Both the position numbers and the translations under genes were made by a program. From Gyromitra esculenta (Eukaryota > Ascomycota > Pezizomycetes > Pezizales > Discinaceae): a stretch of DNA of 64,000 bases. Below, in pieces: positions 10,660 through 24,185 of this stretch. Where the stretch lies: NCBI GenBank assembly GCA_038503075.1, contig JBCAML010000010.1:1488001-1552000 (forward strand), read 5' to 3'. Numbering within the stretch: position 1 is the first letter of the stretch; every line of letters begins with the position of its first letter. Under the pieces are notes generated by a model. It did not search any database and had not been told where the DNA came from. It worked only from the letters and a program-made list of their open reading frames with translations.

Positions 10660-13600
10660 TCAGCCTGACATGTATCTCGTTCCCAAATAGTTGTTGTCCT
10701 GATCCATCGACTGCATCTCCACAACCCCCATCATCCCCATCGGAATCTCTGTTCCTCCTGCATATAGCGGAAACTGTCCGTTATTGTTCTCAATCAAACC
10801 ATGCGTCAGACCTTGTGCCGTCGCTACCACCTGGTTATGTAGTTGCCCGACACCGGCACCAATATTCCCCTGTACCTGTCCAGACGCTTGCCCGTATGCA
10901 AAATAGCTGGGCTGCTGCTGCTGAATATGTAGATGCTGCCCTCCCGCTAACCCAGAAGCCATAACTCGGGGAGGGCTATGCTGAAGTGGGCGATGGGAGT
11001 ATGTTGATGATGGAGAGTATCCACCAGCAGGTGTCACTCGTGGCTGCGCCGTAGATACAGGACTAGGATACAATTCGTGCCCACTAGTGTAATTGAAAGG
11101 TTGGTTAAGTTCTGAGTGAAGCCCGGGATGGACATCATGAATTGTACGAATGTTCTGCTCAGGGCTATAACCCATATTCACTGGTGTAATGCTCCCGCCG
11201 CCGCTAGCGGGATACTGGGAAATGTGGGGAGATGTCTGGCTGTTAAACTGATGGTCCATTGGGGGGTGCGGCGAGCTGCGTGGAGGTGTTTGCTGCATTT
11301 GATGCATGTTGTAACTTGGATTGAGACCTGCATATTGCGGAAAAACATCCTCTTCGTACTCTCCGTCCGCGGATTGTTGTCGCTGAGATATACCACCAAC
11401 AGAATCGATATCCATATTAGTTGTTAACTGTGTAGGGACTGGGGGCTGCACGTTCATGGGCGCAACAGGAGCAACGCCTGATCTAGATATTTTGTTGCTG
11501 GATGACTTCGTGCTTGGCAGGACAACCGAATCATCCGTAATCAGATCCAACACTGGCAACGAAATAGTCTCCATATGCCTCGCCAAATGCACAGTCAGTT
11601 TCTTCCATGTTAGACAAACACTCCCGCAAAATCTGCACTTCTCCTGCGTCGGATGCTTTTCTGTCGTCTTATGGCAACCGTCTACAATTCCCCACACTTT
11701 GTCAAAATCTTCTTGAGTCGGTGCACCATCTATACCCGTAGCAACCCTACCTTTCCCTTTCTTCCCTCCGGGTCCGACCTTACCGGCGGCTTTGGCGGCA
11801 GCCTTTTGAGCTTTAAGCTTCGGCTCTGCCATCTTATGTTCTCGAACAAGATGTTGAACAAAGTTGTCCTTACGGTAGCAAGTATGTGTACAATCAGGCA
11901 TGTTGCAAGTCCACCATTCGAGGTGTCTGTGGCGTTCGTTTTCGTGGCGGACCCAGTCGGCCTTTCGTTTGAAGGATTTTGGTTCGGTGCACTCGGGGAA
12001 GGTGCACGTGAAAGGGTGGACATCTTCATGCACGTGCTTGGTCCAGTCAGAGGGTTTTGTAAACTTCTTGACTTTAAAGCAGATGGGACATTCGAATTCT
12101 GCTGGAAGCCTGGAGACCGGGGGTTGCGGGACTCCTAGGGGGAATTGTGTTGCCGCGACTTTGCCCTCGGTGGGGGAATGGTCTCCCACTGTCTCGTCGG
12201 ATGAATATGCTAATAGTTTAGGAGGCCTTAGCACGAGTGATAGTCAAGGTATAAAACAAATAACCAAGGAACTCACCTTCACCCTCACAGTTGTCGCCAG
12301 ATAAATTTCTCCTATGCCCGCATCCTTCCTCTTGACCCCCAGCTCCAATAGCACCCACACTACCTCTACAATTCATCCCATTCCCGCACTTGCCACTATT
12401 CTTAATGGCAGCTAGATGCTTCTGCCTGTGATCTACTAGTTTTTTATACCTTTTCCCTTGTTCATACACGATCCTATCTACTAGTTTCTGCTGTAGCCCT
12501 GGCGTCCTCTCCCTGACATGCGCTGCAAATCCCTCTGCATTTGGCGTGATATTCAACTTCGGCAACCTTGTTCCCGACGTAGCTCCGCCGGAATTAGTGG
12601 CCGGAATTTCATTCTCTTCCTCCATGTCATCATCATCATCATCATATCCTTCGTGTCGATGGGGATCAGGCGGACTCAGTAGTTGCTGCCTCACATCTGC
12701 AATGCCTCTCTGTCTTGACTCCTCCCCAAACGTAAAGCTTGGCCTCAGTTTGCTTCCCGCACTGCTGCCACTGACAACAGGTGATTTTATTGGTAGTGCT
12801 GGGGGTCCACCGTACTGTCCAAGCAGACCAATGATTCCAAAGGCTGGTTTGCTACTTTTTTGTAGCTTTGAGCCTGTAACGAGTTCGCTTTTGGATCGAG
12901 GTCGCCGGAGCGCCTGCATTACCCCACTGCCCATCCCTAGCCCAACAGGTTTCTTCTCGTGTGGGACGGGGCTCGTGGTTTTGCCGGAGATATGTGCGGA
13001 GCTTTTGCCGATGCCCGCACCAATACCTGCCATTTGCGCGAACGCACTGGGAACACTCGTCACTGCTGTATCGACTTTCAAGTTTCCTTTGGTCCAGGAC
13101 TTAATGGGTTTTGGCGGGCTAAGGGAAGCGACTGATGTGAGCGATGATGCTGTAGAATCATTTCTCCTTCGTGGAGGTGGATCTGAATCGTCAAAACTTG
13201 GCTTCCTGTTGTCGTTCTCATTCTCCCTCTCCTTTACTTTATCTTTATCGCCAGCGTTACTAAATCCTCGCTTAAGACTATTCTTTACCATATTTCCCCA
13301 TATACTTGGTCGCCTCTGATGCGCAGACTCTTTATCCTTATCCTTGTCTTTTCCAAAGCTCAGCCTCTTAAGAAGCCCGATTTCTGCGAGTGTTTTATCT
13401 GCATCACCGGCACTCAGCCTCCGACCCCTACTCGCCTGGCTTCCAAAAGTGGCTACTCTCGAGGCAGTTTCGATGTTTTCCGCATACGTCTGAAACTTCA
13501 TCATCGCTGCGTTAGCCGTGTGGGGTTGGGTTTTCCTTGCGATTCTTGCTCCTCTCGTGACAGGAGCGATGGTATCGTTCCATGGATGCGCAGAATAGAA

Positions 13601-15046
13601 CTGTCTTCGTTTTGGAAAGTATGCAGGGTCGTTTTCGAGACGTCTTTGTTCTTCTTCTTCTGCCAATTCTGATCTCTTTAACTCCTCTTCTGTCGGTGGG
13701 GCCTCGGAAGTACTCCTAGACTCGTCATCGCCTAGATCGTCCAGACTTCCCTCATTGAATGAGGATGCAACTGAGCTGTCTTCGTCTGAGGAATCTGTAT
13801 CGCCGTCATCTACCAACACTCCTGCGAAATTCCCTGCGCTGCTCTCACCCGGTGCCACTGCTGTAGCAGATTGAGCGAGATCCAAGCTCGACGAGCCTTC
13901 TTTCGATCTAAGATCTGAAAAACTCTTGGCCCGCCCTCTCTTTGGTGCCTTCACCTTCAGTCCTCCGGCACTCGACACAGATCTCCCTCGTGAATGTTTC
14001 CCGTCCTTCTTAGATGCATCCGTGTTCCTCTTTAGCCAATCTTCAATTTCGGCCTTCTTGAAATCGAGCGCCTGCTGTATTGATAGCTCCTTCAAATTGA
14101 ACGGCAGATCCCCGGAATTTCCTGGTGCGGAACGCATAGTTGGATCGAGCCCACCTGCCCACGCCCCGTCTTCGCCACGTCTGACAGTTAAACTTTCCAT
14201 CGCCGTGGTACCTTCTTGTAGGTCTGAGGATGTCGACGTGCCGCCGCTTTTGAACGATAATGGAGTAGGATGCATGTTTACTCCAACACCATTTCCACCG
14301 TTCACACTGTGAGTAGGTGTGAATTGCTCTACCTTGACAATGGGACTCCCATGTACGCCTCCGCCAGCACCTGGTACGTTTAAACTCGTAGATGTTGTCT
14401 CTTTCGGGCTCGGAGATTTAGTGGCACGCGGGCTCGGCGGGTATTCTCCGCCGGCTGCGGTGGTGGCAGGAGGAGGCGAATAAGGATCCACTCCATCATC
14501 TACCTCATAGACGTTATCGTCTGCCAGCGGCGGCATCTCACCCCCTTCGAAATTCGGGGTCGTATGTTCTGCGAACCCATCACCGTACGCATCCTGCATA
14601 TCTACCGCCGGGCTCCCTTCGCTGCTGAAATAACTTGGTGCATTAGGCGAGAAATGTGACGACCCCCCGGTAGAGAATGAGTTTTGCATGTTATGTGTGT
14701 GGTGGGTGTAGTAATAGTTATTACTAGTTGTGGTGCTACTTTGTGGCGACACAATTGATAATGCGGGGGAGTGGCCTTGCGTAAATGCAGGCCTTTCTAT
14801 TGGTAGTAACGAGGGCGAGCAAGACCGTTTAGTTCCTGACGCTGTGCGAGGGACGGCGGGGAGTGCTGGCTGGTACGGCTGTGAAAGGGAGGGGCTAGTG
14901 CCACTAGCATCGAGGGAGAAAAGAGATGTGTCGAAAGTATTTGGTGCTCGGGGAGGTACGGAGGTTATGGGGGTTGGGTATGGGTTGTTGTGGGATTTGT
15001 GATTTGGGGATTTTCGGGAGGAGGATTTGTTTATTGAGGACGTCAT
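10660..15046 (-). CDS. Large C2H2 zinc-finger protein, about 1,439 residues, 2 exons
   Basis: Exons 15046-12277 and 12209-10660 join across a 67-base intron (donor GTGAGT, acceptor TTAG) in matching phase. The N-terminal 920 residues are long, Ser/Pro/Gly-rich and mostly disordered. They hold a KDKDKDKES stretch, a run of Asp (near 12630), and a short ordered-looking segment, RERTPGLQQKLVDRIVYEQ. The finger module starts at about residue 964: CPICFKVKKFTKPSDW to HVHEDVH, then CTFPEC to WVRHENERH, then WWTCNMPDC to VQHLVREH. A separate CRFCGSVCLTWKKLTVHLARH follows after about 60 residues. The C-terminus is rich in Gln and Pro. Pezizomycotina have conserved large C2H2 proteins with this EWWTC/KADWVRHENERH pattern. 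Most are uncharacterised. Probable nuclear regulator. A long upstream region (15047 to about 16300) could hold its leader. Confidence 0.8.
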
Positions 15047-18000
15047 GATTGTGATCGGTTATCCTCCAGACCCTTTCTCTAAAAAAAAAGAGTTCAGAAG
15101 CGTGGATCGGTGATATTTAGATACCTGTCCCGGATTCGATATACGAAAGTGCTATATTTAGCAGCAATAACCGTTAAAAATCTCCACGCCCAGCCAAGTC
15201 AGGAAATGTTTCTCCGCAATTCTTGAGCCAGGTCGTACAAACTATCGACAGTTAATGCGTATGACGAGGTAATCTAAATATCGACTGTCGTCAGCAAACA
15301 TTCTATTGACAGCAGTAGTCTCTCATTTGCCGATTGAAACCAAAAATTAAAGCTCGTAAATTACATCAAGCGCGATACGGGCACTGGATAGAGGAGTTGT
15401 GGGGAAACAAGGGTAGAAAATAATAATCTAAGATAAAAGGGGGAAATATTAGGCAATACGGAGGCGAAGATGCAGACATAATACAAGCCTAAAGCATTGC
15501 AGGGCTGATCAATCAGAGAGACGAAAGAGGGATTGCATCTGGTTGGTCAGGGGCTGACATTACGTGCCAACCAACCAAATCGAACAACCACCCATTCATT
15601 GCCTTAAGGCACGTGGTGGCGGAGGAGAGGAAGTTTAGAGGAAGGGAGAATTGGGATTCTGCAGGCGTAGAAATGTATGAAGAGCAATGGAAACACCTGC
15701 TCACCAGTATGTGTACAGAAGCAAGAAGTCTCAGTTCCAGCGGCAAAAAGGTCTCTGAGGGGTGAACCGATAAAAAAAAAAGGTTCATTCGTAAACACAA
15801 GAATACCGGCTGTTTTTCGTAAAGAATTCTATTCGTAGCCGTCGTGAAACTATTCCTAACTCTTGCACTCTTGCTGTTGCCGCTGTTGTTCCAGAAGACA
15901 ATCGCAAAAAAAAAGACTAGTTTCCCCGCAAAATCCAGTTCATTACAGCTTCCGCTGTCCTCTTGTGTCCGACCAAAACTGAATCTGCTAATTCTAAAGC
16001 TTCTATGTCGATGTAGACAAGTTCTAAGGATCAACCTTAGAAGGCAATAAAACTTCCAAATCCAAAGCCGACTAAAGTTTGTAGCAGGGTAGCATAGGTA
16101 GGCAGGTTTCTAGCAAGTCGATCAGCTACCGGGCAGTCAGGCAGATATAGAAGATACGGCCCAGTCGGCAGCAGGAGGCTGGCGCAGTACGCGGCGGTGT
16201 TAGCCAGCAAGCTAGTTGTCTCTCGCTCGTTTGAGTAGCGGCAGCGAACGGAAAGTGTATATATCAACCTTGACGGGGAAGGCTTTTCTTTTCTTTTTCT
16301 CCCGCTAGATGCAGTGTCCCAAAGCTGCTCCTTGTATGTGGTGCTACGGTGCTACGGAAGGATGGAAGGATGGAAGGGTGCTGGAAGGTGTCTGTTTAGA
16401 TTGATCTAAGTTTTAGTGGAAGCTTGACTCGATGGATCCCTAGCACAGTCGCAGTGACGAAGCTTGCGAGACGTATATGCGCAGCGGTCCAGTCAGGTAC
16501 ACTCACCACACCTGCTCCGTTTTTACGTTATCACGGAGAAAGATAAATAACAACAGTAATAAAATAGAGCTGCTGCTACTGCTTAGAGCAGAGAGAGGTG
16601 GAGCCAGCTAGGTAAGCTCTATCTCTATCGATCTAGCCAAACAAAACGAGCCGCAGTCGCGATTGGCATGTAAATCGTCTCTATCGCGCTGTCGTAGTAT
16701 GGCAGTAACCGAGACGTGCAATTCCTGGACCACTCGATTCAATCTCAGAGAAGGCGCAGGGGCGCTTGTAGTGCAGCAGATTGGACTTGGTCGGGTCTGG
16801 CGTGGGGAATAACTCACGAGAGAGCAACCATGAGATTTCTGCCTTGCTGAGTCGCTCTTGAGGAAAGTGGGTTTGATGGAGGGGAGGGGCTGAGAGGGAA
16901 CGGCGTTGGCTAGGCATTACATTACACCTAACTTTGCGCGCTAATCCCAATATGATACCGAGCGGCTCTGCGGTTTTGCCGCTTCGGGTGATATTAGCGT
17001 CCCTTTTTTAGATTGTTTAATGAGTCGTCGTCATGCTTAAACTGGTAACATACCACTGCTGTGTCGCTTAAGGGACTATTTGTAGCCTTTGCGCCGAACT
17101 GGCGCCTTTCGCTTGTCCTATTTCCGGATTAGGCGCGGATTGCTGCTGCCATTTGGGGTCAGCAGAAAAGTTTATTTTTCACGCCGCGGTTGTATGGAAA
17201 CATCGTCCCAGGAGCTGTCACCAGAATGTCTTGAATACGCCATCTTGGCCACCTTAACAGGCAATCGTCCAGGTCTTCCCACTTCTCTATGCTATGTTCT
17301 GAATAAACGTTGCAAGTGCTGCACCACTCTCAGTCCGCCCAGTTAGCCTGCCAACTTGAAACCACACTTTGCTTTTTCTCGAATTTGAACACAAGCGTAG
17401 TACAAATCCGACAAGGCTGATCCACTCTATTCGTGCGACCTTCGCTCCCTTGTCACATCACCCTCAATGAAGCACGAATTTTCCGTCCATCATGATTTCG
17501 CGCCAAGGGTTAAGATACATACCCATATTTTCTGCGCGATTTTCACCCTCCTCTTCACCTTCTCCCGATAACTAGGTACCATGGTTGCTGGTACCTGTGC
17601 TTACCCCTCCATCACCCCTTCCATTGGCATTCTAGAAGGAATGAACAAATAAGTAAGTATCTCTTCAGGAACTGGCGAGCGGGGAAAATGTATTTCTAGA
17701 CAATCCGATCTACTAATCGCTTTTTGCACTGCCTCGGTGCACATGACCGCGCGACCTTTACCCCGTTCATATCTACAGGCTAGATCCAGTTCAGGCACCA
17801 CCATTGTTGCACTCGGTAGGCTTTGATACTTGTATCTACAAGCTTACCAGTATCCATTCTATCCATGCCGAATGCTGCGGACGATCCTCCGCTCGTTGTG
17901 TGACAGCGATAAGGAGGCCAAGTATAGTAGTGTCTGGTTTCTAATTGCCAAAGACCTTCAAAAGCTCTACAGTAGTGATGGTTCGTTCCCCCCCCCTTTT

Positions 18001-21000
18001 CACCTCTCCAATCCTGTGTCAGTTAATTATATATATCTGCATATCTTATCTATCAAACATTTCATATTATACGTTTGCGATTCCCGTTTGGTTTATTATC
18101 TCGTAATATCTCGTTTTGTCTTGCCTCGAGCGAAAGTGGCAGTGCTCCGGGAATTTCAGCATAACACCCTAGCGGTCGAGACAAAAGTGTAGAGTTACAT
18201 ATACATGCAATGGTGGAACTTCGGGCGATGACAAAATATCCTCTAGTAGATTGCCCCTTGATTTATCGATATCGATAGCGGCTGCGGGCGTTGAACTATT
18301 ATCAATTACTATGATATGCAATCGACTATATTCTGGGTTGATATAGAGCTTAGAAAATGCCACCAACCTCGACAAGGAAGAAACTGAAACCTGAGGTCAC
18401 CCCTTTCCCATTTCACTAACAAGAGAGAAAGGGGATTAAGTTGATGGAAAAAACGCTGACCCTTATATAGCTTAGCTATAGCTAATCTAAGGACAACGTA
18501 TAATGTTTTATTTTTGCCTAGCCTGGACCTTCGCACTTGGATAAAAAATTTCTTTCTACTATTGTTTCGTCCGTCCCAAATCCGTGGGACGGGTCGTTAT
18601 CTATAGCTCTAATAGTAATTACTTATGTCTACTGATGGAACTGCAAAGATCTAGAGCTCGAGGTAACGGGAAGGAAGCTATTTCGGATAGCCCAGCAGTC
18701 GCGCAACTTCACGACAGTGGTATTACTAATAGATGTAAGGGTAGTTCCTCCATCTATCGAGCTTAGCTATTTACCAACAGATCTACGTTCTAGGCCCCCA
18801 GCTGAGCAATGTCCAATTCTCCGTGCTTTATGTCGAATTCTAGACAGCGACTAAGTAAATGCACACCTAGCTTAGCGATTCGAACCCGAGACTCGAGTTG
18901 AGGGATCGATATCCAGCGCGGTCCGCAACCTATTTGCGTTGAATCTTCATCCACCCTGATCATACCTCGTCTGTAACCATTAGCCAAAAATGCTAGTGTT
19001 GTTTTGTTCTAGAAATGCTACTATCAGAGCAACTTAAGCCTCCAAATTAGAGCATCAATCTTTATGTGTAAAAGGAAGAAGAGATAGAAAGACAGGCTAG
19101 GCGGTTTAATCTTTTAATCTTTTTATCTCTTTTATTCAGTACTATGGAACAGCCCCTTCCTAGGCTATGTGTCAAGAGGCTGCCGTCGGTGTTTGAGAGA
19201 TCGCCAGTGAGGCCAAGGTTAAAACTACCTACACACCACAGCGTACTATTTCAACCTAATTACCTATCTTAGGGTTTAAATTCAATCAATTCTTTATACA
19301 TTTTGACGGGGCTCAGTGTCTCAGCCTAAATCGGTATTGGGATATAAACGTCAGGGCTAGAATCATTTGTTTTGGTACTGGTAACTGGGAAATAATTGCT
19401 CTATATTTCGTTGGATCTCCTAACTTAACGGAGCTTTATATATTCCTCTCCTAATACAATATATTAAGGAAACTGGTGTTGATACCTATGTCTAATTATA
19501 ACACGACACGATTTATACGGACACATACACCAATCGTGACAACCAGCTGCAGCACTACATTTGATCTACAGAGTACTAGGTTACGCTTGATCTCAATCTA
19601 AACGTGTCTCGCCTGATAAAGCAGGCCGAAGAACTATATTTCGATATTATCTAGAATTTGCATTGTTTGTATAGGTGAGTGGATAGTCAAGCGGGAAGTT
19701 AACCACGTACGGAAGTTAGTAGTGCTCCACAGCGGAGGCTACTTTGGGGCTTCCTAGCATCCCGTATCCTTATGGCTCTATCGCCTACACGCAGGTGGCC
19801 TGACTGGTGATGTGGCCTAACTGTACTGTATGACGGCGATCGGACGCCCATGATGGGAGACATCCCGCGGATACTCTAGAGGATTCAGATATAAATTTTC
19901 AGAAATTTAGAAGCACGCCTTCAACCCATGAGGGTCCATGTTCAGATAGATTATTTTCTAATGAAAGAATAAACAGAAAAGCAGTCTTGGCAAACTGAAT
20001 ATTTTGGGACTGGTACGGAATGCTATGGGTATTGGTGGGTGGAAAAAATTTCTCCACCGTCCACAAAAACTTTCTTCCATGGCGTCATACGCGCGCGCGA
20101 TAAACCCTAAATCTTTGCACTTGTCTATATCGTTCAGCATCGAGGTAAACACCAAGCCTACCCTCCAGATTGTCTGAGTTTGCGTGTCGATTTCAGAAAC
20201 GTTACAACTATAGCTAGGGAATTTCTCACCTTGACAGTAAAACAGACAAAAAATACAAGGTTCCTATTCACATAGGTGGCTCAGGGGTTGGCAAATATCT
20301 ACCAAGACCTGAGAGGCGAATGTTTGACTCTCTCTTCCTTTCTTTTTTAGTTAACTCAGTACTTTAGATCCGAGGAATGATAATCCCGATAATCCCGGAA
20401 GCGCTATCAGAATTCAAATAGCGGAATAATTTGTGAAAATAGCAGAAGATATTTTTCGTCAATATTTACCCCGACTATCATAGCCTGCGGCCGTCGAGTT
20501 AGTCTTATCGCCAAATCTGGCCTAAATCTATTAGGGGAGGAAGGGGTCGCTGGAAGAACAGAAATATTTTATGGAGCAAATCGCTCATGCGGCCAAATAC
20601 GGGCATCTTCCTATAGTATTAACTACAGTATATTATAATTAAGATAAGTATATATGTTACATTGATGATCCCAAACTGGAATATTTTGCAATTGCTGTAT
20701 CGCGAAGTATTTAATAGTAAACCAAGTCTTATAATTACCAAGCAATTGACTATTACTAAGTCCATTACTTCACTTTGTCTATTTTCATGTTGCCTCTGGG
20801 TGCACGTGAGGATATATCGAATCTATAAGAAGTATCAATAAAATTCGATATTTTCATTTTTTGCCTTTTAGATATCTAATATATGTGGTGACCGTAGCTA
20901 CTGATCGGCGACCGCGGGGGAAACTACTATGAATAGCTATAGGTACAGAGACTCCAATGGTAGAAAACGAGGTACCTAGCAGCCAGAAGTTAGAAATGGA

Positions 21001-22339
21001 GACCTTGAGCGCTCTCTTTCTCGTTAATAAGCCTCTACGGATGGGGTTCTATAACTAACTTGTCTGCTTTTACCCAATATAGATAACAGATCAGTGGCTG
21101 CCGAAGTGCTCTTAGTTTTGAAGTGGCGAGACGTGTAAAGGAGACACCGACCATCGCTCGCATTTATTGGCGTTCTATTACCCTATTTCCCGGAAAGAGC
21201 TAAGTTCATATAGGTCACTATAGCCACTATAGACTTTTCTCTATCGATGCCTGCTAATACTCTACGAAATTGTTTTTTTTTCTTTCAAGAAAATCTAGGG
21301 CGGTGCTGCAAGTGTTTGTTGTTGCCATACACTTCCCAACTAGTTGTCACCGATTGCCGGTACTCCAGTTTCACTCCCCACTCGCGATCGGGCGAGCTCC
21401 CTACAACGCCAAACAGCCTCTATTCTAGGAAATGAGTTTTTGATGTGTCCAGCCACCTCTAACCACCTAATCCTACCTTCCTCGACTGCCAGCTGAGTTT
21501 ATCGAGGTTGTACCCCCTAGTACAACCTACTCACATGACTTATACTCTCGATCTGGTGGTGGAGGGGCGAGTGATTCGGAGCGAATAACACTTATGATAT
21601 GTGTATCATGACAGAGATGAAGACCTCAAAATTAGACGAGACGAGAGATGGATAAAGATGACATGAATCATAAGATACTCATCTGCTAAAGGGGAGAACG
21701 AAGAAGGAAGAGGAGCAAGTGATCGAATCGAGGGGGGGGGGTTTATACTCACGCTAAGCCACTATTTTGGCTAAGGTGGCTATACCTTCTTTGCTAGTTC
21801 ATTGATTGATCCCTCTTGGTGCATACCTATTGAGCACGTGAAACCTAGGCGTATAAACCGAAGGAATATATAAGGAACATATAGTGTGGCCCACGGACCG
21901 AGCACGGCCGTTCGAGGCCCCGCTATCCCCCAGCGCATACCTATATTACATGTACATGTAGTGAGATTTATCCCAATTCCCATGCGCTTCGAGTACCTCG
22001 AGCCAACTTGAGCCACGCTGAAGCTTACTCTCTTCCTCACCTCATGGGCCCCACTAGGGACTACCGTATTTCTTGTCTATAAGCAAATCGCGCTAAAAGG
22101 TTGAAATAAAGTTTTTGTTCTAGAAATCGCTATGGCTATTGAGAGGTTTAAGGGCGAAATCGCAAGTCGCTCCTAAAGGGCCACTTTATACTCTCAGTAA
22201 TTTCGAACCGAAAGTTGCCCCTAGTTTAAAGAAGCCGATCCTTTGTGTCTGCGCAGATAGAACTTTTGCTTCATACCTTATTTCAACCTCTTAGCACTGT
22301 TCGCCTATAGACGAGATAATACGGTAATTCATTCATTTA
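15047..22339. other. Gene-poor region, about 7.3 kb
   Basis: No gene could be supported. Frames up to 173 codons (15513-16034, minus) lack motifs and lie where the leader of the gene at 10660-15046 is expected. Small structures seen: a tandem run of GGTGCTAC and GGATGGAA units at about 16343-16385, an 8-bp stem (CCGTCCCA/TGGGACGG, 18571-18592), a (CG)n run at 20090-20099 and the TACATGTACATGTA palindrome near 21950. A possible Pol III promoter pair on the minus strand is noted at 18877-18986. From about 18.9 kb on, the sequence is AT-rich and looks like decayed repeats. Confidence 0.55.
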
Positions 22340-23080
22340 TAGAACTAACCCTCTACAAAGGTAAGGAAATGAATCAATTAATACATTGCTCATACAACCG
22401 GAAAGAGGAAATGAATCAATTGATGCATTAATAGAGGACTCCTGTTGTAAATGAATCATGATACACATTATCCTACACATTCCCAAGAGTAAATGTGTAA
22501 GTAAATGGATCATGTAAGGTATAGTAGGTGAAAAGCATCAGTAATAGTGCAGGTAAATGTGTCAGGGAATGTGCAGGTAAATGTGCAGGTAAATGTGTCG
22601 GGGAATGTGTAGGTAAATGTGTAGGTAAATGTGTATGTGGGAAAGTCGTTTGTAAATGCATCAGGAAATGTGCACATCACAACTTTTTGCCCTAAATGTA
22701 GGCCAAAGTTTAATAAGTAACAAAAGAAATGGTAGCCTAGTAGTGTAAGAAGTAAGGGAACAATGTAACGGCAAGAGTTCAATCCCTGGTCCCAGCTTTT
22801 TAGTAATATCTTTTTTCCCCAAAAAAATTTAGTATAATTTACCAAAAACCCGGCAATGCATCATTTGATTCATTTACTCCTCATTTACTGCCATTATTGT
22901 ATGGGAAATGAATCAATTGATTCATTTACAGGGTAATGTGTATGGAAATGAATCATTTTGCACTTTTGATTCATTTACTGATTCATTTTGTGATTCATTT
23001 TAGGATTCATTTCCCTATGTCTTTTACTATCCCATTTCCACACATATTAATTTGATGCTTTTCCCGATGCATTTCCCCGT
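22340..23080 (+). mobile_element. tRNA-headed repeat element, copy 1 (SINE-like, opposed short-repeat arms)
   Basis: The centre (about 22720-22800) looks tRNA-derived. It has an A-box-like TAGCCTAGTAGTG at 22733 and a B-box-like AGTTCAATCC at 22776-22785, about 40 bases apart as in tRNA genes, then T runs suited to ending Pol III transcription (22797-22816). The left arm is built from units such as GTAAATGTGCAG and AAATGAATCAATTGATGCAT. The right arm is built from the opposite sense, such as TGATTCATTTACT and GATGCATTTCCCC. The whole could fold back with the tRNA-like part near the tip. The same layout recurs at 36000-36690, including matching sequence on both sides of the tRNA-like part. No target duplication was identified and the borders are approximate. 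Confidence 0.55.
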
Positions 23081-24185
23081 CTTGTAGAGACCTACAGCCA
23101 GAAATACTTTAAAGTTGTAGTATTATGGTTATTAATTGAGGATGTAGTATAGTAGTATTAATACGTTTACTCGCCAGGAATTCCACAATGTCAATACGTT
23201 CTGCAGTCTGGACATGCTCTGGCTGGCAAAACAGTGAATCCTACAAATCAAATACAGTTTGACAAAACTTCTAAAATAACCTTTGAGTGACTTCGTTCCA
23301 CAGATAGATTTAAGAAATAATATTCACTTATGACGCCGAGGCCACACCATACATCATAATTCATCACTCGATTTTGATTCGTGGTAGAAGCTCTTTAGGA
23401 CCAAAGCTGATACAGCTTGACGAGGCTTTGAGAGCCGGGTATGCATGGCATTTACCTCTCGTCGAGTAGTTGCATCTCGTCTATTCTTCCCCTTAATGAT
23501 CATGTATCCCTTCGCGATGTTAATTCAACATATATGAACCACTATCGAGTGATATATTACTACATCTATTCGCTTACTTACAATTTAATTTTATTAACCC
23601 AGTATACGCATATGTCGATCTATTAAATTTTTGAATGGAGGGTATTAATTTAATCTAAACACTGAAAGTATCAGATTCACAAATTCGAACTGGTTTGCGC
23701 TTCAGTACAAGGTTGAATTCAACTACAATGCGAACTGGGCCTTCAGGCTGTTAGGCTAGAGTTAAAACGTCCCGATTGTCCCCTCACTATTAATTTCAGC
23801 AGCTATAGCGACAGTTCCGCAAAGAATTCCTACCCTTTGAACTGCGCTTCCCGCAATCTCCTCGCAATAACTAAACCGCATGCAGCATGCCCCCCAAACC
23901 ATAACAATAATATCGATATCGAGGGGATAAAATTCATCAATTAGCGCCTCTCTGATTACTAATTATGCGTATATAGCTACTGCTTGCAATCCGTTCTACA
24001 GCGCTACGAAGCTTCATCCTAAATTATCAAAGTTATAACTATATCACCATCCAGCGATCCGCCCATCGTCCCCTTGAGTTAAATTCACATGGACTTCGGG
24101 GGTGGGACGAATTTAATTTGCAACCAACTATCCCGGGCAGCCACACCATTCTCACCGGTTTACCCTTAGCACTGTCTTAAGGTAC
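23081..24185. other. AT-rich intergenic sequence
   Basis: No gene, RNA or clear repeat seen. Short frames only, without motifs. It separates the tRNA-headed element from the group of three MITEs. Confidence 0.5.

Noticed and set aside
12546..13319. 257-codon plus-strand frame
   Set aside because: Mirror of the coding strand of the large zinc-finger gene. Ser/Pro/Leu-rich as expected for an antisense shadow.
15513..16034. 173-codon minus-strand frame
   Set aside because: No motif, odd composition (Phe/Leu/Ser from a pyrimidine-rich strand), and lies where the leader of the large zinc-finger gene is expected.
22500..22640. Repeats of GTAAATGTG considered as a CRISPR-like or telomeric array
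   Set aside because: Units are variable, unevenly spaced, and part of an inverted-arm element. A fungal nuclear context makes CRISPR implausible.
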